Shown here: one piece after another, positions 36,809 to 46,203 of the stretch
How positions within the stretch are numbered: position 1 is the first letter of the stretch
Layout: each line of letters opens with the position of its first letter
NCBI RefSeq assembly: GCF_017115045.1
Contig: NZ_JABXKK010000068.1
Coordinates: 186,001-250,000, forward strand
Direction: 5' to 3'
Source of the DNA: Nostoc sp. NMS8
GTDB lineage: Bacteria; Cyanobacteriota; Cyanobacteriia; Cyanobacteriales; Nostocaceae
Length of the DNA: 64,000 nucleotides
Translations under genes and position numbers: made by a program
The notes under the pieces: model-generated
Database searches by the model: none
What the model was told of the DNA's origin: nothing
What the model saw: the letters and a program-made list of their open reading frames with translations, nothing else

Positions 36809-38236
36809 TTAATTTACTGCTGGTTCTGAATTAGTTGAATTTGTCTGGTTTTGAGCTAAAGGTGTCCAGTAGCTAGCAATTAAGGCAACGATCAGCCACC
36901 AGAGGGTATTAACTTCAGGACGATACCAGACAGTATCTACAGTGCCGTGAGCTAGCATACCCAACAAAATAGCGATCGCTCCAATTAACCAAAATCCCTC
37001 AACACTTTTCACTTGTCGCAATCGTCGCACTTGCAAAAATGCCGTATTAAATGTGACAATTATGAGCCAGAGAAAGCAGGCTAAACCAACAAAGCCAGTT
37101 TCTACCGTCACTTCCAACAATATCGAATAGGCACTCAAAGCAGTGTAACGAGGGTGTTGGTAGAGTGGATAAACTTTATTAAAAGAGGCGTGACCAGGGC
37201 CAATGCCGAAAATTGGGCGATCGCGAATCATCTCAAAAACAGCATCCCACACATTTCGGCGAAAATTATTACTACTATCTTTACGGTCGGCAAAAATACT
37301 GAATACCCGCAGGCGCACTGGCTCTACAAATATCACTGCTAGCACTAATACCCCAATCAAACCTCCCAAGACAATCGGCAGTGACCAAGTACGCCAAAAA
37401 CGAGGCATTTCCACGCTTTTCCAATAAACTAGCAATGCCATCGCAGCTAAAAATGCTACCACTAGTCCAATCCAACCGCCACGACTAAAAGTCAGAATCA
37501 GGCAGGAAGTATTGACAATTAACATTGTTAATGCTAGAGCTTTTTTAAGCCAGCTTTGCCATGCAAAAATTGCCACTAGGCTAAAAATTACTGCTGGTAA
37601 AAGGTATCCAGCTAATAAGTTGGGATTGCCTAAATAACTGTAGACTCTTGTCGTCTTAGACAGAGGAGATTCTGGATCAACCCAAGTCGCTAGTGCTGTG
37701 GCTCCAAAAAACCATTGTCGCAACCCATATACGCTGACAATTAACGATACATGCAGATAAAGAATGATAATCCAAGACCGGAGGCGAGGCGACCTTAATA
37801 CCCTGGCACAAAGGGTAAATAGTAGCAAATACAAGGTCAACGTACCCAAGTCATTAAGTGCTGCCTTTTTTACTGGTGATAATGCTGTTGCAACTGCGGC
37901 AACTCCCCAGTAGAGCAATACCAGTAAGTGAATCGGAGTGACTGACGAAACATTTGTTGTTGTGACTTCATCAGAAAGAGTCAACAACAGCCAAAATCCG
38001 GCACAAGCCACTAGCAACAAACCCACCAACGTACTCGAAGCAAAAGGTGCAAGAGCATATATTAAGCTGAGTAAAGCAGTTGAGATCGCATCTCCCCACT
38101 GGAGCAAGATGCTGGTTTGCCGCCAAGAACTTAACAGTCCCACCAGAGAGCGGTGTACATAACTGCTAGCAAGATATTCTTTGAGCGGTAAAGATGATAA
38201 AGTAAATCGTTGCCAGACTAAATTCATAAAAAACAT
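36809..38236 (-). CDS. IctB-like membrane protein (O-antigen ligase superfamily)
   Basis: The protein of about 475 residues has some ten to twelve hydrophobic segments and the O-antigen-ligase-like block NVWDAVFEMIRDRPIFGIGPGH with NPNLLAGYLLP and LTFSRGGWIGL. This matches the cyanobacterial IctB family, first proposed as a bicarbonate transporter though that role is disputed. A TTG at 38245 or an ATG at 38227 are also possible starts. It neighbours an exopolysaccharide locus, which fits a ligase-type function as well. Confidence 0.85.
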   Translation of the reverse strand: MFFMNLVWQRFTLSSLPLKEYLASSYVHRSLVGLLSSWRQTSILLQWGDAISTALLSLIYALAPFASSTLVGLLLVACAGFWLLLTLSDEVTTTNVSSVTPIHLLVLLYWGVAAVATALSPVKKAALNDLGTLTLYLLLFTLCARVLRSPRLRSWIIILYLHVSLIVSVYGLRQWFFGATALATWVDPESPLSKTTRVYSYLGNPNLLAGYLLPAVIFSLVAIFAWQSWLKKALALTMLIVNTSCLILTFSRGGWIGLVVAFLAAMALLVYWKSVEMPRFWRTWSLPIVLGGLIGVLVLAVIFVEPVRLRVFSIFADRKDSSNNFRRNVWDAVFEMIRDRPIFGIGPGHASFNKVYPLYQHPRYTALSAYSILLEVTVETGFVGLACFLWLIIVTFNTAFLQVRRLRQVKSVEGFWLIGAIAILLGMLAHGTVDTVWYRPEVNTLWWLIVALIASYWTPLAQNQTNSTNSEPAVN

Positions 38237-38245
38237 TGCGATCAA

Positions 38246-38683
38246 TTAGCCTGCCGACGCAGAACTTGGAATTGATCATAGTGCATACCTCTATAAAAAG
38301 GTAATGACGGAAATTGTACATCGTCTATGGCGCTCTTATTCCTAGCCATTAATCACTACCTTTAATCTAAAACCACCTTAGTCAATAGGAAGTTAAGATA
38401 GTTTTTCATGTACTTAGTACAACTTTACGTAAAATCGTGGTGAATTGAGGGTTGAAATTTTAATGCCGATACGCTTCTCTACGAGACGCTACGCGTAGCT
38501 TGCTTCCCCGTAGGGGTATGCTTTCCCGCCGCGTCGAGGCAAGGGCCAAGGCACACAGAGAATTCGCTACAAATTAATGATTTATAGATAAAAAATACGT
38601 CTTTCCCAATCCCAAGTTCCCAATCCCCATTACCCCTTATCCCCAGAGGGGGCCCCACCTTCCCCAATCCCCAATCCCCAAGA
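38246..38683. other. Spacer with dispersed palindromic repeat
   Basis: No gene is seen in this stretch of about 440 bp. 38485-38504 (gacgctacgcgtagcttgct) is one copy of a dispersed repeat also found at 8128-8147. The following 38500-38545 contains short palindromes, and 38600-38680 is C-rich with CCCCAATC-type tandem units. Confidence 0.6.
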
Positions 38684-40237
38684 TTAGACATCACTAATTG
38701 CTTGTGAAGGAGTCGCCACTTGCAGCGGCAAAGAAAGCACATAACGATATCCTGATTCTGGCGAACCTTGAATCAAAATGTGTCCACCATGCAATTCTGC
38801 CAGTTGACAACTTAGTAATAGACCCAAGCTTTCACGAGAAAGACTTCCATGTGATTTAGCTAAATTTATACCGGAACTAGTAGCAAAGAATTTTGCGTGG
38901 GAATCACTCGAATTTTTGGAATTATCCACCGCTACTGATGAAGCATCTAGTTGCTCTTGGCCTTCTGCATGAGGATTGTAAGTTCCTACCTCACCTGTCA
39001 ATTCCAGCAGCGACAAGGAATTAAGACGAAAATAGGGATCAACCTCAGTGATGCCATCTCCCAGCCAAGGATGGGAAACCCAAATAGTAATGTTGAGCGT
39101 ATCTTCCTTGTAAGAAACATGAATGCGAACAATGCTACCTGTAGCCGAAAGTTGAATTACACTAAAAACCAGGTGATAGAGGATTTGCCGCACCTTGTCT
39201 TTATCTAAAGGCCAAATGCGATTGCGTCCCGGTTCTATAGACAGGCGAATATCTTGCTCGCGGCGGTTAGCCACTTCTTCTAGGGTATTGATAGCTTGTT
39301 GGCACAGCATTTCAATATCCACAGGAGCTAGATTTAGCGCAGTTGAGTTTTCATCCATAGCTCCTAGTTCGGTAATTTCGTTTACTAGAGAAAGTAAGTA
39401 CCGACCACTGTGTTGGATGATTTCTAAATATTCTCTCTGCTTAGTTGTCAAAGGGCCATAAATCTCACGTCCTAAAACACTAGCCATACCGAGTACAGAT
39501 GTTAAGGGCGTGCGTAACTCCTGAGTTAGCTGACCCAAAAGTTCTAGTTTCAGTTGCTTGGTAGAAATAGAGTCGCTATCTTTAGTAGATGCGGTGATTT
39601 TAACCTCAGTATTACGTTCGTCATTGAGTGAAAATATTGGAGCGTTTTTGGGAGTGCTTGATTCAAGTTTCCCTTGTAGGAGTCGGTTACGCTCAAATTC
39701 ACTCATGCTCCAACGAGCGATGATTTGTAAAAACTCAATGTCTCGGTTTGTAAAATTGCGTGGGACTAAATCCATCACCGCCAATGCACCCAAACAATGT
39801 CCTTCAGCATCTATCAGTGGCGCTCCTAAGTAAGCACGAATACCATAATCTTGCACTAACTTGCTGCTAGCAAGTACTGGATCTGTAAGCTTATGTGTAT
39901 CATTAATTACAAATATTTGTAAACTCTCTACTACCTGAGTGCAAAAGGATTCCCGGCGTAACAGTTGGCGGCTTTGTGCCAAATGATTCATCAATCCCAG
40001 TCTAGATAAGCCCACCGACGACTTGAACCAGTGACGTTCTTGATCCACAAATCCCAATATGGAAATTGGTGCTTCCAAAAAGTGGGCAGCAGTCTGTGTG
40101 GCTTCTTCAAAAACTGGAATCGTTTCTGGTTGCCGCAAACCTAAATCTGACAAAGCTTTGAGGCGTTGTTGTTCTCTTGATTCATGAGAATCCCAACCAT
40201 CCTTTAGGGCAAATAATTTGTTTTCAGGCTCTATCAT
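38684..40237 (-). CDS. GAF-domain sensor histidine kinase homologue with degenerate catalytic motifs
   Basis: The protein of about 517 residues has a GAF domain (about 45-185) and a linker. A HisKA-like region, LLGQLTQELRTPLTSVLG, carries Gln where the phospho-accepting His is expected (codon CAG; residue 241 counted from the GTG at 40243). The ATPase-like domain has an altered N box (RQILYHLVFSVIQLS instead of an Asn-containing motif) and no clear DxGxG. The last block LGLLLSCQLAELHGG is retained. It may be a pseudokinase or signalling scaffold. The ATG at 40237 is preferred over the GTG at 40243. Confidence 0.82.
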   Translation of the reverse strand: MIEPENKLFALKDGWDSHESREQQRLKALSDLGLRQPETIPVFEEATQTAAHFLEAPISILGFVDQERHWFKSSVGLSRLGLMNHLAQSRQLLRRESFCTQVVESLQIFVINDTHKLTDPVLASSKLVQDYGIRAYLGAPLIDAEGHCLGALAVMDLVPRNFTNRDIEFLQIIARWSMSEFERNRLLQGKLESSTPKNAPIFSLNDERNTEVKITASTKDSDSISTKQLKLELLGQLTQELRTPLTSVLGMASVLGREIYGPLTTKQREYLEIIQHSGRYLLSLVNEITELGAMDENSTALNLAPVDIEMLCQQAINTLEEVANRREQDIRLSIEPGRNRIWPLDKDKVRQILYHLVFSVIQLSATGSIVRIHVSYKEDTLNITIWVSHPWLGDGITEVDPYFRLNSLSLLELTGEVGTYNPHAEGQEQLDASSVAVDNSKNSSDSHAKFFATSSGINLAKSHGSLSRESLGLLLSCQLAELHGGHILIQGSPESGYRYVLSLPLQVATPSQAISDV

Positions 40238-40243
40238 TGCCAC

Positions 40244-40979
40244 TGCTACCTTAATAATTTCTCGATTTTGTAATTGATATAAGCTCTATTTCTAGGTTAT
40301 CAATTGCTATTTTTAAGCATTCCCTAATTTTGCCTCCGACAAACAAATTTAGGGCAAAAATTTTTTATCCCTTCCCTTAAGCCGGCGAAGTGTGTCCGCT
40401 AGTTACTACTTACTGATGCTGAATGTTCTTTGTTGATCGCTGGTGTAGTCTTTATTGCTTGAGATTTTGCAATCAGGCGCGTTAGATTTGGATTCAGCTA
40501 GGGTAAGCTAATTCTAGAGACAGAATGTAAAGGCAGTGTCATTCTCGATCTATATAAGCGAAAACTTTTACTGACTTGTTTAAAGTAAATTTACTGAAAA
40601 TAACTAGCATATTAGTGTAATTATATATAGCCACTTTTACCGATAACATCTAGCACCAAGAAATGATAATCCTAGTACAGTATGACGTAAATAGACTAAG
40701 CATATTTCTATGGGGAAGCAAGCTACAAATTAGTCAAAAGCTTAGTTGAAAAGCTTTTTGCATTTTGAGAGAAGTTGGAATGGCAATTTTGGAATAAGTC
40801 TGATGGTAACTTCGAGGAAGCAAATGAATAGGGGATGATTTTGAATTATCCCTAGTCTACAAGATAGTTGATCTAACTCCCGATCCAATAGATTAAATCT
40901 ATTACAATTTCACACTGAAAATTAGGCGGGCGGTTCTATTTTTGGCATACGAGAAAATATTTGTTGAGGACAACTGGTA
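40244..40979. other. Long spacer upstream of the exopolysaccharide locus
   Basis: 736 bp separate the divergent degenerate kinase and aminotransferase genes. The sequence is AT-rich with no open frame of coding quality, no repeat array and no RNA gene that I recognise. It should hold promoters for both genes. GAGGA at 40966-40970 is the ribosome binding site of the aminotransferase gene. Confidence 0.5.
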
Positions 40980-42173
40980 ATGAATAAAATGACTATTAGA
41001 GTTCCTTTTGTAGATTTGAAATTACAACATGAACCAATACAAACGCAATTGCAAGATGCAATCCAATCTGTATTGGAACGGGGAGACTTTATTTTAGGGC
41101 AAGCACTCTCAGATTTTGAAGCAGCATTTGCGGTAGCGTCTGGAGCAGCTTACGGGGTTGGTGTTGCATCAGGAACAGATGCGATCGCTCTAGGATTACA
41201 AGCCTGTAATATCGGTGCTGGCGATGAAGTAATTTTACCAGCAAACACTTTTATCGCAACCTTAATCGGGGTGCTACGCGCTGGTGCCAAGCCCATTTTG
41301 GTAGATTGCGATCGCCAAACAGCTTTAATTGATTTAGAATCCGCAGCAAAGGCAATTACATCTCAGACTAAAGCTATTATCCCTGTGCATCTCTATGGGC
41401 AAATGGTATCACCAGATGATTTAATTAATTTTGCCGATACCTACAAACTACTAATTTTTGAAGATGCCGCCCAAGCACATCTTGCCCAAAGAGATGGATA
41501 TTATGCTGGTTCAGTAGGAATAGCAGCAGCTTTTAGTTTCTATCCCAGCAAAAATTTGGGAGCATTTGGAGATGGAGGAATGCTGCTGACACGGGATTCA
41601 AATGTAGCCCAGAAGATGGTGCGCTTGCGAAATTATGGTGCATCGCAAAAGTATTTTCATACTGAACCAGGTACAAATAGCCGCTTGGATACTTTGCAAG
41701 CAGCGATTTTACATAAAAAATTACCATATTTGCCAAAGTGGAATCGCGATCGCTTGACTATTGCCCAGCAGTATGATTCAGAACTAGCACCTTTAGCCAC
41801 TGCTGGGATTATTCCTATAGAAAACCAAAGTGATACAGGACATGTGTATCATCTTTACGTGATTAAAGTTGATGATTCTTGCCCAATAGAACGCCAGCAA
41901 CTCCAGGAAAAACTCACAGCAGCGGGGATTCAAACTGGCATTCATTACCCAATTCCTTGTCATCTCCAGCCAGCATTTAGCAACTTAGGCTATCAGCCGG
42001 GAGATTTTCCCCAAGCAGAGAAGTTATCACAGCAAATATTATCATTACCGATGTATCCTGGTTTGAGCAGTAGCCAAGTTAAAGAAGTTGTAGCTGCGAT
42101 CGCTAATTCAGTCTCAGCAAGTTATGAGGCAAATGAACTCTCTCTTGCTGACCTTAGCAGCGTGGTAGCCTGA
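40980..42173 (+). CDS. DegT/DnrJ/EryC1/StrS family aminotransferase
   Basis: The 397-residue PLP enzyme has VPFVDLKLQHEPI (family start), GVASGTDAIALGLQA, LPANTFIATL, EDAAQAHLAQ and the Lys191 loop FYPSKNLGAFGDGG. These enzymes make amino-sugars on nucleotide carriers for cell-surface polysaccharides. GAGGA nine bases before the ATG at 40980 decides the start. It precedes cyanoexosortase and polysaccharide export genes, so a sugar-nucleotide role in that pathway is inferred. Confidence 0.9.
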   Translation: MNKMTIRVPFVDLKLQHEPIQTQLQDAIQSVLERGDFILGQALSDFEAAFAVASGAAYGVGVASGTDAIALGLQACNIGAGDEVILPANTFIATLIGVLRAGAKPILVDCDRQTALIDLESAAKAITSQTKAIIPVHLYGQMVSPDDLINFADTYKLLIFEDAAQAHLAQRDGYYAGSVGIAAAFSFYPSKNLGAFGDGGMLLTRDSNVAQKMVRLRNYGASQKYFHTEPGTNSRLDTLQAAILHKKLPYLPKWNRDRLTIAQQYDSELAPLATAGIIPIENQSDTGHVYHLYVIKVDDSCPIERQQLQEKLTAAGIQTGIHYPIPCHLQPAFSNLGYQPGDFPQAEKLSQQILSLPMYPGLSSSQVKEVVAAIANSVSASYEANELSLADLSSVVA

Positions 42174-42207
42174 AGTTAATTCATACCTAAATTTACGTCT
42201 AAATCTT

Positions 42208-42270
42208 TGTCATTTGTCCTTTGTTTAAAACCAATGACTAATGACCAATGACCAATGACCAATGACTAAT
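42208..42270. repeat. Heptanucleotide repeats
   Basis: TTTGTCA and TTTGTCC units are followed by four CCAATGA units. They are imperfectly complementary and could form a hairpin just upstream of the cyanoexosortase gene. Confidence 0.7.
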
Positions 42271-42280
42271 ACTGAAAATC

Positions 42281-43174
42281 ATGGCACTCCGGCAACAGGT
42301 TAAAAACATAAACGCATCAGGCTTGTTAAATCTAGCTATTTTAGGCGTTTTGCTGCTGCTTTATGCTCCGATATTGCTACATTGGTTGGATGGTTGGCTA
42401 TACAAAAATATTAGTACAGAACACGAATATTTTAGCCACGGGATTATTGGTCTACCATTCGCGGCTTATCTGGGCTGGATAAACCGGAAAAAATGGAGAC
42501 GTTTACCAGATACCATCCATCCTTTGGGCGCTGTTTTCTTGTTATTAGGAGCAGTTTTTTATCTTAGCGGTGTTACAGAGTGGGTTAACCTTTCCTTGCC
42601 CGTTATATTAGTAGGATTATGCTTGTGGTTTAAGGGAATATCAGGTTTGAGACTGCAAGGATTTCCCCTGCTACTAGTATTTTTGGCAACCCCAACGGCA
42701 TTACCCTATCTCATTGCACCCTATACTTTGCCTCTCCAGAGCTTTATCGCTGGTGCGGCAGGTTTCATACTAAATCAATTTGGTATGGAAGTAACTGTAG
42801 ATGAGATAAATCTGTATGTGGGAGGACGGATTGTAGAAGTTGCCCCCTATTGTGCGGGGTTGAAAATGTTATTTACTACTCTTTACGTCGGTCTGATGCT
42901 GCTTTATTGGACAGATGCTTTGTCTTCACGCCCCACAACTATATCGTTTTTATCTATTGCTGCGATCGTTAGTACTAGTGCCAATATCATTCGTAATACT
43001 TTACTGACTTTCTTTCACGGCACAGGACAAGAAGCGGCCTTTAGATGGCTACATGAGGGTTGGGGTGGCGATCTTTACTCTGCTTGTATGCTGGTGTCAT
43101 TAGTACCCTTACTGAATTGGATTAATAACTATTTCTCGACATCTCCAGAAACTCAGCAAGAAGCAGAAAGTTGA
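42281..43174 (+). CDS. crtB: Cyanoexosortase B
   Basis: The 297-residue protein has about eight hydrophobic helices. Catalytic Cys191 lies in VEVAPYCAGLKML, Arg238 in NIIRNTLL, and a conserved His (246 or 258) in FFHGTGQEAAFRWLHEG. Exosortases are membrane cysteine transpeptidase-like enzymes that process PEP-CTERM tails. The next gene encodes the usual cyanoexosortase B-associated protein. A likely substrate is the PEP-CTERM protein at 4723-5706. The symbol is the family label (crtB), not phytoene synthase. Confidence 0.9.
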   Translation: MALRQQVKNINASGLLNLAILGVLLLLYAPILLHWLDGWLYKNISTEHEYFSHGIIGLPFAAYLGWINRKKWRRLPDTIHPLGAVFLLLGAVFYLSGVTEWVNLSLPVILVGLCLWFKGISGLRLQGFPLLLVFLATPTALPYLIAPYTLPLQSFIAGAAGFILNQFGMEVTVDEINLYVGGRIVEVAPYCAGLKMLFTTLYVGLMLLYWTDALSSRPTTISFLSIAAIVSTSANIIRNTLLTFFHGTGQEAAFRWLHEGWGGDLYSACMLVSLVPLLNWINNYFSTSPETQQEAES

Positions 43175-43481
43175 ACTGGGGATTGGGGATTGAAGAAGAG
43201 GCAGGGGGCAGAGAGCAGGGAGCAAGTGTGATAGTTCAGATGGGGATTCGACCTATTCCTGTTCGAGAAACACTTAACTCTTATTGGGGGACGTAAGAAT
43301 ATGTTCTCCCCTTCATTCCACGGCAGGGGTCAGGGGTCATTTCTCCCGCTCCCTGCTTCTCCATCTCCAAATTGCCCACTTCCTTAATTTTTCATCCCTT
43401 ATACGTAAGTCCTAAATATTACTGAACTCACAATGTTATTTTATAAAGTAAAATTTTGCGTAAGTATTGCAAATTTTACTG
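43175..43481. other. Spacer with G-rich tandem units
   Basis: GGGGATTG and GGGAGCA-like units (43177-43225) and a C-rich block near 43340 are partly complementary. No gene is seen. The promoter of the associated-protein gene may lie here, or the two genes are one operon. Confidence 0.5.
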
Positions 43482-44204
43482 ATGACTTCCTTCTCCAAGT
43501 TTTTCAAGGAAAACCAATTGAGTCAAGTAGCAGCACTCTTGTTATTGCTACTGCTACTGGCAATTGCAGGGATTCCCGGATACCTAACAGGACACTGGCA
43601 ATGGAAACAGCCACCCCCTGTTACTACCCTCAGACAATTAAAACAGATCCACAAGACTGGGTTAACCCTTCCTGGTTGGCAAACCATTGAACAAGCACAA
43701 CAACAAATTGGCGAACATCGATGGTCTTTGCAGATAATTAAAAAAGAAGGCTCTGAATCCCAGGCAATTCTACTTTTGTTACCGCAAAATGGGCCTATGG
43801 ATCAACCAGAGGTAGAGTGGACAGACGTTAACGGCTGGGGAAGATCGCGTTGGGGAAAATGGGATGTAGCTCAATCTCGTTCTGCTGAATTTACTGTCAA
43901 ACCACCTGCCAAGTTGGCTTCTAATGTCAAAACTCAAGTAAAAGCTAGGTTCTTTCGCGCCTCCACACCACAACAAACTTTTGCTGTCTTGCAATGGTAC
44001 GCCATGCCAGGCGGCGGAAATTCATCGCCTTTTCACTGGTTTGTAGCGGATCAATTAGCACAGTGGCGTAAGCAACGCACTCCTTGGGTGGGCGTCAGTA
44101 TTTTAATTCCAATGGAACCTTTGGGACAGGTAGAAACATCTTGGTCTGTAGCCCAGTCTATTGGGGAAACAGTGCAAGCTACATTAATGGCAGGCCCTTT
44201 GTAG
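43482..44204 (+). CDS. Cyanoexosortase B system-associated protein
   Basis: From the ATG at 43482 the product has 240 residues. A membrane anchor (VAALLLLLLLLAIAGIPGYL) is followed by a periplasmic or lumenal domain resembling EpsI, with LPGWQTIEQAQQQIGEHRW, WTDVNGWGRSRW and WYAMPGGGNSSP. EpsI-like proteins act with exosortases in several systems. The open frame begins at 43467, but the later ATG gives a normal anchor start. It follows the cyanoexosortase gene. Confidence 0.85.
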   Translation: MTSFSKFFKENQLSQVAALLLLLLLLAIAGIPGYLTGHWQWKQPPPVTTLRQLKQIHKTGLTLPGWQTIEQAQQQIGEHRWSLQIIKKEGSESQAILLLLPQNGPMDQPEVEWTDVNGWGRSRWGKWDVAQSRSAEFTVKPPAKLASNVKTQVKARFFRASTPQQTFAVLQWYAMPGGGNSSPFHWFVADQLAQWRKQRTPWVGVSILIPMEPLGQVETSWSVAQSIGETVQATLMAGPL

Positions 44205-44625
44205 AGTCTGTTAAAGATGCCTTTGTGCAGAGATTCATCAAAAGTATCTCGATGAAATTGCGTTCAAGCTGAAATCCTAAAAGATGAAGTTGGAAATAAA
44301 ATTTAGTAAAACTTTTGGTTCTTCAGTACATAATTAATTATGCTCTATTTTTAAATAAAGCTCTTTACTTGCCTTGAAAATCAAGCCTTACAGGGAGTTG
44401 TAGCTTCAATTTCATAAATTTTATCTCAAATCTAATATTAACGGCTGTTATTATAGCCCAGCAAGGATTTTAAGCTTATTGGCAGACGTATTTAGCATAA
44501 CAAGTACTCCAAACTTTTCTCTTTTCCTTGGTAAATACTTGCATACAAAAGAGACATATAAGACATTTTTAGAGTAAAATAACGACTCGGCGCGACTAAT
44601 TTCTATATCAGTATTTTCTACAACG
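44205..44625. other. Spacer before the export protein gene, nothing recognised
   Basis: 421 bp, AT-rich. No coding frame, RNA gene or repeat was identified. It probably contains the promoter of the SLBB and Wzc-like genes. Confidence 0.5.
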
Positions 44626-45984
44626 ATGTTCATAGATCCCAGTTATTATATGCGTGGATTCAGCGCCCTGTGTCTTGTCAGTCTTCAAGTAGGAGTTTTC
44701 TTAACAACACCTATCCAACTGGTTGTTGCCCAGCCTTTTCCACCTCAAGGACAATCACCAGGGCAACCTCCCTCACCGGTGCCTGGTACTGAGGTTGTAC
44801 CCCCAAGTGCAAATAACGAAATTTCTCCACAACTCAGCCGCTACCTCTTGGGGCCAGGAGATGGAGTTGGCGTTGTGCTTCAGCGCCCCCCTGGCCCATA
44901 CCGCTTAGGTATAGGTGATGGAATTAGCGTTTCGGTTCAGCGCTTTCCAGATTTGAGCTTTCAAGCTTTAATCAACCCAGAAGGTAATATTGTAGTGCCG
45001 TTACTGGGAACAGTTTTCTTACAAGGTTTAACTTTGCAGGAAGCTCAAGAAAAAATTCGCTTGGGTTTAAATCGTTATGTGGTTGATCCAGTGATAGTTT
45101 TAGCCTTAGCAGCGCAGCGTCAAGACTTAAATTTTCAAGCTGTAATTAGTCCAGAAGGCAATATTATAGTGCCGCAAGTAGGAACAGTGTCATTACAAGG
45201 TTTAACCTTGGAAGAAGCTCAAGAAAAAATTCGCTTGGGTTTGAGTCGCTTTTTCCCAGATCCAATTGTAGTAGTATCTTTGTTAGGGACGCGACCAGTT
45301 CAAGTGACCATTAGCGGGGAAATATTTCGACCAGGAATTTATCCGATTAATTCATCAACACCTCGCGTTGCTGATGCTTTGCTAATATCTGGTGGTTCAA
45401 CCTTGAATGCAGACTTACGACAGGTGCAAGTACGCCGCAAGTTAATGGATGGTTCTGTGATTTCACAAACTATTGATTTATATGCAGCACTGCAAAATGG
45501 CGGTTCAATTCCGAATTTACGCTTACAAGATGGAGATGCCATACTCGTACCCCGTCGTGAAGTTGGTAATGATGACGGCTATGACCGCAATTTGGTAGCA
45601 CGTTCATCCTTGGCTGTGCCACAGATTAGAGTCCGGGTTTTAAACTACGCTGCGGGAGGTATTTCCACTCAAGCGCTGCCTAACGGTAGTACATTTGTAG
45701 ATGCTTTGGGAGGAGTAAATCTTGACACCGCTAACCTCCGCGATATCGCTTTGGTTCGCTTTGATCCTGAACAAGGTAAAGCTGTTACCCAAAAACTTGA
45801 TGCTAAAAAAGCTCTAGGCGGTGATGCTTCTCAAAATGTGGCACTTCAAGATAATGATGTCATTGTTGTTGGTCGGAATCTCATTGGTAGAATTACCAAT
45901 TTACTGACTACCATTACTCAACCTTTCTTCAATGTTCAATCCTTTCTCCGATTTTTTGACAACTTCGGTGGTGGGTCAAATTAG
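44626..45984 (+). CDS. Polysaccharide export protein with duplicated export domain and SLBB domains
   Basis: The 452-residue protein has a signal peptide ending near VVAQ (residue 36) and a Pro-rich stretch. Two tandem copies of a polysaccharide export unit follow: LINPEGNIVVPLLGTVFLQG (residues about 114-133) and VISPEGNIIVPQVGTVSLQG about 60 residues later, each followed by EAQEKIRLGL. SLBB-type domains (PVQVTISGEIFRPGIYPI and IRVRVLNYAAGGIS) complete it. It is a Wza-like outer-envelope component. An alternative start is the ATG at 44650. A Wzc-like gene follows. Confidence 0.9.
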   Translation: MFIDPSYYMRGFSALCLVSLQVGVFLTTPIQLVVAQPFPPQGQSPGQPPSPVPGTEVVPPSANNEISPQLSRYLLGPGDGVGVVLQRPPGPYRLGIGDGISVSVQRFPDLSFQALINPEGNIVVPLLGTVFLQGLTLQEAQEKIRLGLNRYVVDPVIVLALAAQRQDLNFQAVISPEGNIIVPQVGTVSLQGLTLEEAQEKIRLGLSRFFPDPIVVVSLLGTRPVQVTISGEIFRPGIYPINSSTPRVADALLISGGSTLNADLRQVQVRRKLMDGSVISQTIDLYAALQNGGSIPNLRLQDGDAILVPRREVGNDDGYDRNLVARSSLAVPQIRVRVLNYAAGGISTQALPNGSTFVDALGGVNLDTANLRDIALVRFDPEQGKAVTQKLDAKKALGGDASQNVALQDNDVIVVGRNLIGRITNLLTTITQPFFNVQSFLRFFDNFGGGSN

Positions 45985-46154
45985 TGACTCTAAAAAAAGG
46001 ATACAAGCTGGACATAGTTTCAAGTCGAGAAAGTCACATCTCCAACTTGTCTTTGAATTCACTAATGGAAAAATATTAAAGATATCAACCAAGATATAAA
46101 GTAGGAAGTTGATAGCGTCCTTGGATCAAAGCCACTATCTTTAGTTTGGTGCTT

Positions 46155-46191
46155 CCTAATTTTTAATTTTTAATTTTTAATTTTTAATTGG
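46155..46191. repeat. Heptanucleotide TTTTAAT repeats
   Basis: Five units of TTTTTAA/TTTTAAT lie just before the ribosome binding site (GGAGTG) of the Wzc-like gene. Copy-number change here would alter the leader. Confidence 0.8.
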
Positions 46192-46203
46192 AGTGAAGCG
46201 ACC

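Noticed and set aside
38479..38742. 87-codon minus-strand frame before the degenerate kinase
   Set aside because: It lies in dispersed repeats and overlaps the 3' end of the kinase gene in another frame.
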